From: Amia ocellicauda | Lineage: Eukaryota > Chordata > Actinopteri > Amiiformes > Amiidae | Reading direction: 5' to 3' | DNA length: 64,000 nucleotides | Assembly: GCF_036373705.1 (NCBI RefSeq) | Contig: NW_027102661.1 | Coordinates: 372,001 to 436,000 of the forward strand | Shown: one piece after another, positions 30,386-41,658 of the stretch | Numbering within the stretch: the first letter of the stretch is position 1 | Layout: each line of letters begins with the position of its first letter | Notes under the pieces: generated by a model | What the model saw: the letters and a program-made list of their open reading frames with translations, nothing else | Database searches by the model: none | Told to the model about the DNA's origin: nothing | Made by a program: the position numbers and the translations under genes

Positions 30386-30535
30386 TTAAATACGGTACAA
30401 TTCGTTAGTAAGGGTATTAATAAGGGTGTTTTGGCTCTCTATCACCAGGTTTTGCCCCACTAACACAAGTCTTTGATTTTGTAACAAAGTATGTAGCAAC
30501 TCATGCCGACCTTCAGGAAGTAGCTCCGGGGGCTT
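30386..30535 (-). pseudogene. Exon 7 remnant of spliced leftward gene, element B
   Basis: Only the leucine/glutamine-rich end survives; about 560 bp including the Pro/Ser-rich part and acceptor are deleted, fusing it to intronic sequence. Confidence 0.6.
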
Positions 30536-30740
30536 TAGCTTTTTTAGACCTTTGATAATAGCCTTAGACATTCACTACAACGCCTTATTATTTACAGACA
30601 ATATATTTATTAGGACTTGATAATAAATTTAAAACAGAGAAGCCGCTGTAAATAAACTGTTTCTTAAATGTTTCTTTAAAAACTGTAATATTGTTAATAA
30701 AACACACACACACACAACAACATTTCATTTTTAAACGAAC

Positions 30741-30800
30741 CTTCCAAGTGTAAACGCTTCCTGATCCCGGGACTTCCTGTTTCACAAACGTTTTCACGAT
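30741..30800 (-). CDS. Optional exon 6 of spliced leftward gene, element B
   Basis: Sixty nt, phase 1 at both ends, same sites as in A. Confidence 0.35.
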
Positions 30801-31118
30801 CTGTTTAAATATTAAATACAATGCACACCTTCAAGCCTTTTCCTACAACCACTTTAAAACAGAAGTATAATAGCGGGAGATAAGCCAAACAACTTACTAA
30901 ACCCTTTCGGACGGCTTTACTTCCTAACCAGACGGTACGGCAATCGGTCATTTCTAAACACGTTCCCCAGAAACAAGCATAGACCTGTCCGGACTTCTAA
31001 AGATCTTTCCCAGAACCCCCCGCCCTACAGGAAACGGTCACCCATCGCTTAAATATTAGCCCTCAATGGGCAAACAAAGCCCTTTTAAAAACATTAAAGT
31101 TTGAAAGATCTTACTTAC

Positions 31119-31172
31119 CTCCACAGGATAATCGTTTCTTATGTTTTTCGGCTGGTTTAGCTTTTTGCACCG
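31119..31172 (-). CDS. Exon 5 of spliced leftward gene, element B
   Basis: The acceptor CCTTCACAG and donor GGAG/GTAAGTAAG are both strong. It is 54 nt, phase 1 to 1, and encodes a basic stretch (AEKHKKRL) that could be a nuclear localisation signal. Confidence 0.65.
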
Positions 31173-31259
31173 CTGTGAAGGTAAGAGACATGTTTAACCT
31201 TTAACCACACCGCTTTATAAAAAGCTTTAACCTCTTACAGGCTGCAGATATATACTCAC

Positions 31260-31382
31260 AGCTATCAGATACCGGGGCTGACGGCCTTTCAGATTCTTGA
31301 AAGGTTACGGTTCTCGAAGGTAAAACGAAACAAGCCCTCGATGTGGAAGGCCTTTCGTTGTCTCGAACCACGTTTCTTAATA
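31260..31382 (-). CDS. Exon 4 of spliced leftward gene, element B
   Basis: Acceptor CTGTCTAACAG, donor AGCT/GTGAGTA, 123 nt, phase 1 to 1. It encodes two ERPS motifs. An apparent longer open frame across the acceptor is intron read-through. Confidence 0.65.
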
Positions 31383-31474
31383 CTGTTAGACAGGATAATT
31401 TTTTAAAATTAACAAAACTGGACTCAAACATCTTACAGAAACGTTATACAAACAAACAGGGGTTTAGTTCTTAC

Positions 31475-31558
31475 CCGGTCGGCAGACAGCCTGTCTAGGG
31501 ACAACCACTTCTCTTGGTCGATCCTCGGAGACATTAATCACAGGCCTTTCGATAGTTT
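31475..31558 (-). CDS. Exon 3 of spliced leftward gene, element B
   Basis: Eighty-four nt, same sites and phase as in A; open. Confidence 0.6.
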
Positions 31559-31679
31559 CTGTGTAATTAAAGAGACCGGCATTAATATATATTAAAACGT
31601 TTTCATAACTCTAATGAGCCGCTTCAAACCACACACACCCATGCATAAGAACCCATGAGCGCAAACACAAAAATCTTAC

Positions 31680-31733
31680 CGTCGTTGTTCCAGATGATCT
31701 CCTCAGCGTTGGGAATTAACTCCTGTTGACTGG
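31680..31733 (-). CDS. Exon 2 of spliced leftward gene, element B
   Basis: Fifty-four nt with the same sites and phase as in A. Confidence 0.6.
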
Positions 31734-31835
31734 CTGAAAAATTATTTTACAGAACTTAAAACAGATGTTATAGCCTTATTTACAATACATGCACACAACA
31801 CGCTCTGAGTCAATGAAAAGAATCTGAAGACTTGC

Positions 31836-31880
31836 CTAAAAACTCGTTTAAATCGAATCGCTGATGTTGTTTCCGGACAT
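31836..31880 (-). pseudogene. Exon 1 of spliced leftward gene with 1-bp deletion, element B
   Basis: ATG at 31880-31878; it shares the 1-bp loss with A. Confidence 0.55.
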
Positions 31881-32455
31881 TGTTGATCTTTAGTCTTAAA
31901 TCGAAAGGTCAGTATGAGTCTGTCGAGCTGAAGACCAGACCTTCATACTTATACTGATGGCCACATGCCGGATCTGCTTGTAAGGCATTGTTCTGGTCTG
32001 GTCTTTGTGCCGCCCTGTTACCAATTAACATATCAAAACCAACCAATAAAATGACACTGCATCAAATTTCAAATAGAAACCAAGATGGAGACGATCTCTC
32101 TCCTCTCTACTCTAAACTTTTATTAGAACCTTTTGGTCTCTCAAAAAAAAAATTTTAAACATCAAGACCTATAGTCAACAACCACTAAGAATATTTCAGG
32201 CCTTTATAAGCACTAAAAAACAACCTGAGCCTAGAAAATAACTATAAAGATCAAAAATAACTAGCGCTTTTACAGTGATTTTTTTTTTTTTTTTATAGCG
32301 ATGCTTTGTTTGGTATTAAACAAGTCACAAACTACTCAGAACAGCGTTTATCCCCGCAAAAGATATATTTGGGTTTATTTTACAAAGCTTATAAATTATA
32401 TAGGTTAAAAGTATTCTGAATGTTTTGATATCACACGCCATACCAACTGTTGTCT
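31881..32455. other. Truncated non-coding right tail, element B
   Basis: It includes the 150-bp segment shared with A (about 32010-32158). It stops at about 32455, where TGTCT joins the tRNA spacer at TTCTACACC; roughly 1 kb of tail plus the inverted repeat is lost. Confidence 0.75.
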
Positions 32456-32736
32456 TCTACACCTTACGGTAGCAACAAATCTAACTACTGCTTTACTTTA
32501 ACAATAATAATGACGGCGACCACGATGACAACAAGAACAACAACAACAACATCATCATCATCATCATCATCAGATTTTAATTAAAAGTGGCTACACCAGC
32601 GTTTACAATTTCAACCTGTCGACGGACGGACGCTCTGAGTGCATCGATTGCGGGCACTCCAATGAAGAAAAGACACCCACCGCCTCCGGGGAACCACGAG
32701 GGCAAGAATGACGAAAAGGGCCAGCCCACAGTAGGC

Positions 32737-32809
32737 TGTTTCCGCCTGGTTTCGAACCGAGGACCTTTCGCGCGTTAGGCAAACGTGATAACCGCTACAC
32801 TACGGAAAC
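32737..32809 (-). tRNA. tRNA-Val (AAC), diverged
   Basis: Seventy-three nt, anticodon AAC, acceptor paired, B box intact. There are changes in the T stem (one likely C-A mismatch) and the anticodon stem. Confidence 0.78.
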
Positions 32810-33680
32810 TGACACCGCTGCCTCTTGCTTCAAATGGTTACTGTTAAAGCCTGCTGGTAAAACGGGATCAGATGTTTCAGGTCGGCTAGGCTGTGAGATG
32901 GCGTCTGAAGTGCGGCGAAAGGATGCCATTTTCACTGACCTGTTTGGCATTGCTAAAGGGCACATCAGGACACTTCGGAAACTCTTTTAAAGGCAGGACG
33001 CCCTGCGCTCTGACAGTGCCTGCACTTAACCCAACAAGGTGATGCTGAATGGCTTGTTCAAACGTCTGGTGGTCTTCCTTCACCACCAGACTATCAGAGC
33101 TATTGTGCCTTCTACACCTTACGGTAGCAACAAATCTAACTACTGCTTTACTTTAACATTAATAATGACGGCGACTACGACGACAACAAGAATAACAACA
33201 ACAACATCATCATCATCAGATTTTAATTAAAAGTGGCTACACCAGCGTTTACAATTTCAACCTGTCGATGGACGAACGCTCTGAGTGCACCGATTTCGGG
33301 ACACTTCGGAAACTCTTTCAAAGGCAGGACGACCTGCGCTCTGACAGTGCCTGCGTTTAGCCCTACAAGGTGATGCTGAATGGCTTGTTCAAACGGCTGG
33401 TGGTCTTCCGTCACCACCAGACTATCAGAGCTATACTGCGCCTTCAACTACATAAGAGTAACAGCAATGTCGCCGATCCTGCTACGGTCGTATTGTAACG
33501 CAACAACATGTATCGATTTTAAAAGTGTCAGTTCCAGTGCCTCGCAAAGCTACCCTTCTGCGATCGTTTGTTCTCAAGGTCAGGATTTCTTGCCACTCCG
33601 AGGAAGAGTAAACGACGGCCGGCCTTGGGGCAGAGAGATGGCGACGGGTAACACGGCACTGGCACGCGTGCACCGCGGGT

Positions 33681-33753
33681 TGTTTCCGCCCGGTTTCGAA
33701 CCAGGGACCTTTCGCGTGTGAGGCGAACGTGATAGCCACTACACTACGGAAAC
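33681..33753 (-). tRNA. tRNA-Val (CAC)
   Basis: Seventy-three nt, same form as 1628; all stems pair. Confidence 0.92.
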
Positions 33754-34642
33754 CGACCCGTCCTGGTGTTTCAAATGGCTCCCATCGAAGCCGGCTGGTA
33801 AAACGCGCACGGGGGTTTCCCGTGGGCCAGCCTGTGAGATAAAGGTTTCTATTTTCACTGACCTATTTTGCATTGCTCAAGGGCACATCAGGACACTTTG
33901 GAAACTCTTTCAAAGGAAGAACGCCCTGAGCTATGACAAGACTTACACTTACCCCAACAAGGTGATGCTCAATGGCTTGTTCAAACAGCTGCTGCTCGTC
34001 TTGTGCCACCATCAGACAATCACAAAGCTATTGTGCCTTCTACACCTTACGGTAGCAACAAATCTAACTACTGCTTTACTTTAACAATAATAATGACGGC
34101 GACCACGACGACAACAAGAAAAACAAGAACAACAACAACAACAAGAACAAGAACAACAACATCATCATCATCATCATCATATTTCAATTAAAAGTGGCTA
34201 CACCAGTGTTTACAATTTCAACCTGTCGACGGACGGACGCTCTGAGTGCACCGATTTCGGGACACTTAGGAAACTCTATCAAAGGGAGGTCGCCCTGCGC
34301 TCTGACAGTGCCTGCACTTAGCCCAACAAGGTGATGCTGAATGGCTTGTTCAAACGGCTGGAGGTCCTCCGTCTCCACCAGACTATCAGAGCTATACTGC
34401 GCCTTCGACTACATAAGAGTAACAGCAATGTCGCTGATCCTGCTACGGTCGTATTGTAACAGCTACAACATGTATCGATTTTAAAAGTGTGAGTTCCAGC
34501 GCCTCGCAAAGCTACCCTTCTGCGATCGTTTGTTCTCAAGGTCAGGATTTCTTGCCACTCCGAGGAAGAGAAAACGACGGCCGGCCTTGGGGCAGAGAGA
34601 TGGCGACAGGTAACATGGCACTGGCACGCGTGAACCGCGGGT

Positions 34643-34715
34643 TGTTTCCGCTCGGTTTCGAACCGGGGACCTTTCGCGTGTGAGGCAAACGTGATAGCCA
34701 CTACACTACGGAAAA
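34643..34715 (-). pseudogene. tRNA-Val (CAC), probably decaying
   Basis: CAC anticodon and B box are kept, but the first base is T instead of G, breaking the 1-72 pair, and the T stem has an altered pair. Confidence 0.65.
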
Positions 34716-35004
34716 CGACCCGTCCTGGCGTTTCGAATGCCTCCCATCGAAGCAGGCTGATAAAACGCGCACAGGCATTTCCCGTGGGCCAGCCTGTGAG
34801 ATAAAGGTTTCTATTTTCACTGACCTATTTTGCATTGCTAAAGGGCACATCAGGACACTTCGGAAACTCTTTCAAAGGCAGGACGCCCTGCGCTCTGACA
34901 GTGCCTGCACTTAACCCAACAAGGTGATGCTGAATGGCTTGTTCAAACGGCTGGTGGTCTTCCGTCACCACCAGACTATGAGAGCTATACTGCGCCTTCA
35001 ACTA

Positions 35005-35010
35005 CATAAG
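35005..35010. repeat. Target-site duplication CATAAG, left side of element C
   Basis: The partner copy is at 51035-51040. Confidence 0.92.
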
Positions 35011-35195
35011 AGTAGATAGTAGGGTTTTTTGGGCGCGGCCTATTTTGTTATGACGTATGCCCTAAGCTTATTAATATTCCTACGTCATAATTGGGGGGCG
35101 TGATTTTAGGTAGAGTTATTTCCTTAATTATTCCTACGTCATATCCGTCAGAAAGTGTGCACCCATAAAACCCTGAACAACAAGGCCACCCATAA
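35011..35195. repeat. Left terminal inverted repeat, element C
   Basis: It matches 4251-4435 nearly base for base and is inverted at 50850-51034. Confidence 0.93.
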
Positions 35196-35239
35196 ATACC
35201 CCCACCCCTCTGAAGGCAACGCCCCGAAACTCTCCTCTC

Positions 35240-35246
35240 TATTTAA
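35240..35246 (+). promoter_or_regulatory. TATA box of gene 1, element C
   Basis: TATTTAA, 68 bp upstream of the ATG at 35314. Confidence 0.6.
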
Positions 35247-35313
35247 GAACCCGCGCTTCTTTTAGGCAATACCTCTTTAATTCTCAGCTTCTGAAACATC
35301 CCGCTTCTTCAAC

Positions 35314-35718
35314 ATGTCCAGCGACATCAACATGAAACCCCGCAAGAAACAATCCCGGGCAAGGGTTCCTGTACTCACCAATTTGAAGATTGAACGCTCC
35401 TGGGTGTTGTTCTGGGGGGCTCGACGGGGTTACCGCTTTAAAAGGGATCCCAGCTATGTTGGAGTGGAGCTTCTTGCTTTGGGAGAGAAGGAGGGTACGT
35501 TGGAACCTTTTGAGACGGTAATTGAATACTCTTATGAGGACTGGTTGAAGGTGATGGCCTGGAGAGATCTGGGGCTTGTGGATAAGACTCTAGAAGGCTT
35601 GCAAGAGGGTCCAAGAGAATGCGAAATGGAGTCTCCGACTCAGGGTTTTGAAAGGTGTGAATGGGAAAGCTTGCAGAACTACGACAGACGACGTGTGGGG
35701 TTTTGGAGGGGGGTCTGA
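35314..35718 (+). pseudogene. Gene 1 with internal deletion, element C
   Basis: About 300 bp are missing at about 35683, joining codon 123 to the acidic tail out of frame. The second module is lost. Confidence 0.85.
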
Positions 35719-35821
35719 CGGCTCAGGGGCTACTCTCTTCTAAGAGGGCGGTGTGTCGTGACGTAGTGAAGAGATAGGATAAAAGGTGCAACAATTCATT
35801 CATGGTTTAAAATTAAAGAGA

Positions 35822-36670
35822 ATGTCTTACCCGAAAGCTGCGGACGTCGACAGGCTCTACAGGCCTCTTCAAACCCGGGATCACCCCTGGTTCTATTCCC
35901 CAGATTTTGTATACACTCTGGAACCCTTTGACTGTGGTTACTCTCCAAGACCTCAGACCCCGGTCCCTCAGGACGAAACAACATGCGGTGCGATGGATGT
36001 CCAAATGAGTCTCGGGGATCCCCAGCCTCTGGAGCTCATGGAGGGCCTCGATTTTGCCGAACTGTCTACCGTCTGTGCGTCTCAGGAGGGGGTCAGTCCA
36101 ATGGATGGAGAAACACCCCACAAACCACCAGGCGACCCAATGAGCATCGGACTGTCCCGGGGGCGTGATGAAGACGCAGGATTTATGCCCGGGGTATGTG
36201 ACCAAGTAAGCAGAGTGGTTAAAAGCACCCTGGTGTATATTCTGAGTGCTCTCATCGACCGAGCTCTGAAAGAAGTCTGTCGGGGGTGTGAAGTGAATCA
36301 CCCCAGTCAGTTGAGACACAGTTGTTTGTTTGAACCAGACCGTTACTATTTCCTGTTCTATTTCAACGTGTTTTACAGAAGACTGAACAAACCGTGGCTG
36401 AAACCGGCACTAATCAAGGCGCTCTCTTACTCCCACATACATGTCACTGTGGGACAAGTCCAGAAAATCATAGATGAGATTTTGCTGGAGCTGAAAAAGG
36501 AGCCGTTTATAATAGAGAAACTTGGGCAGCTGCTCAATGACCTGGATGAGCCGAGTAGAAAAACCGCTGGCAAGCTAAAAGCTTATTTCTTCCGTAAAGA
36601 AGTTAAAGCTGGGGGCAGCGACGAAGAATTCGACATCTACGCCACTGATTCAGACTCTGACCTGAACTAA
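35822..36670 (+). CDS. Gene 2: Cys/His-cluster protein with acidic tail, element C (282 aa)
   Basis: It is full-length, with the same cluster and acidic tail as the B copy and roughly ten amino acid differences. I chose the ATG at 35822 because the same codon starts the B copy. Confidence 0.75.
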   Translation: MSYPKAADVDRLYRPLQTRDHPWFYSPDFVYTLEPFDCGYSPRPQTPVPQDETTCGAMDVQMSLGDPQPLELMEGLDFAELSTVCASQEGVSPMDGETPHKPPGDPMSIGLSRGRDEDAGFMPGVCDQVSRVVKSTLVYILSALIDRALKEVCRGCEVNHPSQLRHSCLFEPDRYYFLFYFNVFYRRLNKPWLKPALIKALSYSHIHVTVGQVQKIIDEILLELKKEPFIIEKLGQLLNDLDEPSRKTAGKLKAYFFRKEVKAGGSDEEFDIYATDSDSDLN

Positions 36671-36682
36671 GGGACTTTGAAC

Positions 36683-37075
36683 ATGGGGAATGTTCTGGAC
36701 TGCTTCTGCAACTGGTTCTGTCATCAACACTCTGCAGCTAACCTGAGAGCGCTATTACACCATGTGCTTGACAGAAAAGTAGCCAACGCGAGCCTTTTCT
36801 CTACAGATTTAACCATCGATGAGGATCAACTTTCAAACCTGGAAAAGTGAATGGCTGCTGTAACAAAGACCGGGGGGTACGAACACTGGGATGAAGGGCT
36901 CAAGGGGGCCAAGAATGATATTAGGCCATTTCATCAACATCTGTATGACCTTTTACTGAGCATGATTAATACACCTCTGTTTACTTTTAAAATAGGTCAT
37001 ATTGTTGTTTTATTTACATATGTAACTGAGGTGTGTGCCTACAAGATAAAGAAACAGGTATATTTGTTGATATAG
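36683..37075 (+). pseudogene. Gene 3 (possible Bcl-2-like) with stop, element C
   Basis: TGA at 36848-36850 interrupts the frame after codon 55; the BH1-like part lies beyond it. Confidence 0.6.
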
Positions 37076-37247
37076 ATCAAGTAACCAATCATCTGATTTC
37101 TTTTTGTCTGGACCGTAGAAAAAATTGTTGTGTATGTTATACTTTTCTCAAATGTCTAAAAAGGGGTATCTGCTCTCCTGAAGTTGAATAAAAAACCTTG
37201 TATAAAAACTTTGCGCATAGTGTGGGTCTGTGTGGTTATTTGACAGA

Positions 37248-38339
37248 ATGACTCGGCAAGCTCCCCAAATGCAGGAACTATACTACAACCCAGCCAAGAT
37301 TGGGGGTTTGGCGGGTAAGAAGGGTTTTCAAAGAGGACTCGCTGAGGCTGGAGTGAAGGTTAATGATGTGGTTGTTTCAGAATGGTTACGGGAACAAGAC
37401 GCCTATACCTTACATAAACCTCTCAGGATTAACTTTTAAAGAAACCGCGTATATGCAACTGACATAGATTCACAATGGCAAATGGATCTAGTCGATATGT
37501 CAAATTTATCAAAACATAACAATGGTCACAAATTGATGTTGATGTGTATCGATGTGTTATCAAAATATGCCTGGGCTCGCATTCTACATAATAAAACAGG
37601 TCGGGCGGTGACAAGGGCCTTTGAGGATATATTGTCCCAGGGTCGATGTCCTAAAAAACTGCAGACTGAAAAAGGAAAAGAGTTTCTCAACAGAGAATTT
37701 CAGAATCTACTGAAGAGACACAAAATACATCATTTCACCACCGGTAATGAGCTTAGGGCATCGGTAGTGGAGAGGTTTAACCGCACCATAAAGACCAAAA
37801 TGTGGAGATATTTTACAGCGGTCCACACGTTCAAGTATTTTGATAAAGTTCAGGATTTTATCGATGCTTACAACCAAGGGTATCACACCAGTATTAAAAT
37901 GAAGCCTTTAGATGTTGATCAAAGTAATTCTTTTAAGGTCTATAAAAAATTATACCGACCATTTATTAAGAAGGGAAAAACTACTTATTAGTTCAACATC
38001 GGTGATGTGGTTCGCGTTTCAAAGCTAAGGAGTACTCTTGCCAAAGGTTATGAACAAACATTTTCTGACGAATATTTTACAGTTACCGAACAGTTGGCTA
38101 GAGACCCCCCCGTGTACCGGTTAAAAGACTATGACAGGGAGGATATAGAAGGAACGTTTTACGAAGCCGAGTTACAAAATATTATTGTGGGTAAAGGCAG
38201 TGTATACAGAGTTGAAAAGATATTACCTGAAAAAACCCAGAACCGGAAAAAATATGTGTTGATGAAATGGCTTGGATGGCCTGAAAAGTTCAATAGTTGG
38301 GTCCCGGAACAACAGGTTTGCGATATTCAATCCTTATAA
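37248..38339 (+). pseudogene. DDE integrase, two stops and a catalytic substitution, element C
   Basis: Stops lie at 37437-37439 and 37989-37991. The second catalytic Asp codon (residue 141) is GAA, Glu, at 37668-37670, so this copy would be inactive even without the stops. It has the full length of 363 codons including the 13 missing from A and D. Confidence 0.93.
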
Positions 38340-38385
38340 CAACATGCCCGCGGGTGTGTTGGGGGCATTACTTTCGATTCTCAAG

Positions 38386-39118
38386 ATGGAATCAGGAGGC
38401 TTCTACGTGACTCTACCCAGTAATGCCTCTCTCGATATATATCCTAAAAATGAAATATCCAGTTACACGGTACAATTTGGAAAATCTATAGATCTAAGGG
38501 GGTCGTGGGAAGTGGGGTTGGCGGAAATACAGTATCCTTACACTTGGGCTGTTTTACAAGATAAGGATGCCACCTTCGCCATTTTAGATGATGTTAAAAA
38601 GAGTCAATGGACATTCAATATACAAGGAGGTTATTATGACAATGTGGATAAAATATTAGATGAGATGCATAAACAGTTCTCAGAAGGCACCCCCAACATC
38701 AAGCTATATTACAACCCTATTAAAAACAGAGTGTACAAGGTGTCAAAACCAGGTATTAGCATTCAAACCAGCGGCCAACTGGGGCGTATATTTGGGTTCT
38801 ATTCTAACACAGAGAGCAGGTTCTCAGAAGTGGTGGGGCGGCTTTTACACTCTTTATGTGTATACGGATATCATAACCCACCAGAGGGTCTGGGATAGTT
38901 ATGTCCCCCTTTTGAGAAATGTACTTATTAAAGGTAAAAGCAATGACATGGTCACAATTACTTATGACAAACCACACTACGTACCAGTCTCAAAGACCCA
39001 CTTTGACAACATCACGATCGAAGTAAAATCGGATCAGAATATCAACGTACCCTTCCGCTTCGGTAAAGTTAATGTCAAACTACATTTTCGACCCCTGAAA
39101 CAGTTTGTACATTATTAA
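38386..39118 (+). pseudogene. Penton, one frameshift, element C
   Basis: This is the best penton copy: start ATG at 38386 (a further ATG lies upstream at 38344), only the shared frameshift at about 38824-38842, and a normal C-terminus ending at 39118. Confidence 0.88.
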
Positions 39119-39119
39119 A

Positions 39120-39609
39120 ATGGCTACCTCGAGGGGTTATGTAGATCCTAGCGCCTATGTGGATTATTACAAGATGCAAGATGGAACGGCTTGCCCGGTA
39201 TTGTAGGAGCCCCCACAATGTATGGCGCCGGTCTAGGAGGACTATTTCGTGGTCTCTTTAGAATGGCCATACCCCTGCTTAAGAGAGGCTTTGCTATAGC
39301 CAGACCCCACTTGAAATCAGCGGCTAAAAATATTGTTAGTGACGTGTTCACCAATGTTATGAACCGGGCAGCTAGCCATGAGCATCAGGAGGGTTCGGGT
39401 CTCATGGTAATGGCGAGGAGGGGGGGTAAAAGAAGAAACAGCATGTGTCCACCAGGGGGCGACAAATATCCGTGGCTAACAAAAAACGAAGAATCTCTCA
39501 TTCTCCAACATATCGTGGAAACACTCGGAGAAGGAAGCAGCACAAGAAAAAACCTGCAAAAAGAAAGTCTCAAAGAAAGAAAAATAGAGCCTCAGGATAC
39601 ATCTTTTAA
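39120..39609 (+). pseudogene. Minor capsid/core protein, two frameshifts, element C
   Basis: The shared shift is at about 39183-39191. A private 1-bp gain near 39457 replaces the basic tail with an unrelated frame that runs on to 39700. Confidence 0.75.
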
Positions 39610-39611
39610 AC

Positions 39612-40919
39612 ATGTCTTTTGTCCACAGTCTATCGGAAGAATGCGTCAAATCAGAACTGGATCTGTTTACAGTTCCACACACTCAAACGAGTATAGATAA
39701 GAGCATATATGTAGAGATTCCCCCTCTTTCTGCAATTTCAGACACGGCCCCTCTGTAGTTTTTTATAGCTGGCAATGGCGAGGATTATATTGATTTGAAT
39801 AACACATTTATTTTAATGAACTGTAAAGTGACTGATGAGGATGGCGATGCAATCGAGAAGACGACCAACGCTGGGGTCATCAATTACCCGGTGGCCACCA
39901 TGTTTTCACAGGTGGATGTGACCCTGGGAGATCGGCTCATTAGTCAAAGCAGCAATACTTACCCCTATAGAGCCATGATGGAGTGTATACTTAATTATAG
40001 TGAGGAGACCCTAAGCAAACAGTTCAGCCCCGGCCTTTTCTTCAAAGACATCCCGGAAGCTATGGACGACAAGGATCCAGAGGGACTCAATAAGGGTTTG
40101 CAAAAAAGAACGGCCTTTTCAACAGAAGGGAGGACCTTTGAGCTAATGGGGCATATCCATGCAGACATATTTTTCCAAGAAAAACTCATGCTCAACGGGG
40201 TAGACATTAAAATTAAAATGATCCGTAGTAAAAGTGCTTTTTGTCTGATGACCCCTGATACTGAAAAATATAAACTGACCATATTATCGGCCTCGCTGTT
40301 TGTGAAAAAAGTGTCCGTCTCCCCGGCGGTTAAACTAGGACACGCGCAGGCGTTAATGACGGCAAACGCCAAGTACCCGATCGAAAGAGTCTATATGAAA
40401 GTCCACAGTATCCCCGCAGGGACACGGGTGATGAACCAGGAAAATCTGTTTCTAGGACAGCTCCCAAAACAGGTTATTATAGGTCTCGAAGATAATGATG
40501 CATTTACCGGGGTTTACAACAAGAACCCCTTTAACTTTAAACATTATAACGCGGAATTTATAGCGTTGTACGTCGATGGTGTGCAGGTTCCATCCAGACC
40601 TTTTCAACCTGACTTTGAAAACGGCAATGCGGTTCGTGAATATGACAGTCTAGTACTGGCTACGGGTCGCCATCTCAAGGATCAAACTCTGCTGATCGAT
40701 CGCCGGGAATACTGCAGCGGTTACACCCTGTACGGTTTCAACCTGACCCCTGACGAAGAGTGTGGACAACATTTTTCACTGATGAAGACGGGCAATATGC
40801 GTTTGGAGATGCGTTTCAAGCAGCCTCTACCACGCACTGTAAATATGGTCGTGTATGCTGTGTTTGACAACATTATTGAGGTGAATCAGAGGAGAAACGT
40901 TCTGTATGATTATTATAAA
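39612..40919 (+). pseudogene. Major capsid protein, one stop and stop loss, element C
   Basis: TAG at 39756-39758 (codon 49) where other copies have GAG. The normal stop is AAA at 40917-40919, as in A, and the frame continues to 41012. Confidence 0.9.
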
Positions 40920-40920
40920 A

Positions 40921-41478
40921 ATGAACACCAGAGAGCTCAACCACATCATGAATGCCCTGGCCAGCTCACGGAAACTGTTTCAAGGAGTCTACGCCTGCGA
41001 TCAGCTGCCTAAATTTAAGATCAAGAATTTACCTGCAATGTACATAATCAACACACACCCTAAAAATATGCCCGGAGAACATTGGCTGGCTATTTATCTA
41101 AGGGAAGACCACCGTGGTGAATTTTTTGATTCCTATGGAAACCCCCCGGATTTCAGACCTTTCCCTCGGAAGATCAATAACTTTCTGCTCAACAACTGTC
41201 AAGAAACCATTTACAGCGGTCGTCAAGTACAAAGTCTTCAGACCTTCACTTGTGGTCAACACTGTGTGTTTTTCTTATATCATAGATCTAAAGGAAGGTC
41301 ATACCCCGATATTATGGCCTTGTACAGTGAGGATTTAGGCCAAAATGATAAAAAAGTGGCAGAGTTTGTCAGGACACTGTGGACCCCCCCTTATAACACA
41401 ATGACTTACGACCCTAGCCAGCCATGTATACAGATGTGGTGTTCTTGTGAGGATTTTATAAGATGTCATGCGTGTTAA
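40921..41478 (+). CDS. Adenain-type cysteine protease, element C
   Basis: The frame is open, 185 aa, with all four active-site residues kept. One of the C-terminal residues near MGCSC is changed to Trp. Confidence 0.93.
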   Translation: MNTRELNHIMNALASSRKLFQGVYACDQLPKFKIKNLPAMYIINTHPKNMPGEHWLAIYLREDHRGEFFDSYGNPPDFRPFPRKINNFLLNNCQETIYSGRQVQSLQTFTCGQHCVFFLYHRSKGRSYPDIMALYSEDLGQNDKKVAEFVRTLWTPPYNTMTYDPSQPCIQMWCSCEDFIRCHAC

Positions 41479-41658
41479 GGTGAAAAAATAATGAAAACAG
41501 CCTTTGAATCATTAGTTTTGTTTTTATTCAACACAATTCTTATACAAAGCAGGGGTTATGGTATAAATAAATGTACAACATTTGAAAAAAAAAATTAAAA
41601 AAAAAAAAAATTGTTTGTCGGGTCATTATTTACAGGGGAGACAAATAAAAACATGAGA
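41479..41658. terminator. Convergent transcription end, element C
   Basis: Same poly(A) arrangement as 10212-10390; the A-rich run at about 41585-41611 differs in length from the other copies. Confidence 0.55.

Larger units (their letters stand above)
20487..32455. mobile_element. Element B: Maverick copy lacking both ends, about 12.0 kb
   Basis: The left junction is inside gene 1 and the right junction is in the right tail near 32455, so both inverted repeats and target duplications are gone. Internal deletions remove about 2.3 kb of polymerase and most of exon 7. It keeps the best copies of genes 2 and 3 and the only open ATPase. Confidence 0.92.
32456..35010. repeat. Host tRNA-Val tandem repeat spacer 3
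   Basis: It holds tRNA-Val genes at 32737, 33681 and 34643, microsatellites of the ACA/ATC type (about 32527-32575, 33180-33220, 34100-34185), and two unoccupied target sites (CATAAG at 33451-33456 and 34412-34417). Confidence 0.85.

Noticed and set aside
31201-31431. Single-exon gene of 76 codons on the minus strand
   Set aside because: It is exon 4 of the spliced gene plus read-through into both flanking introns; splice sites at 31382 and 31260 explain it better.
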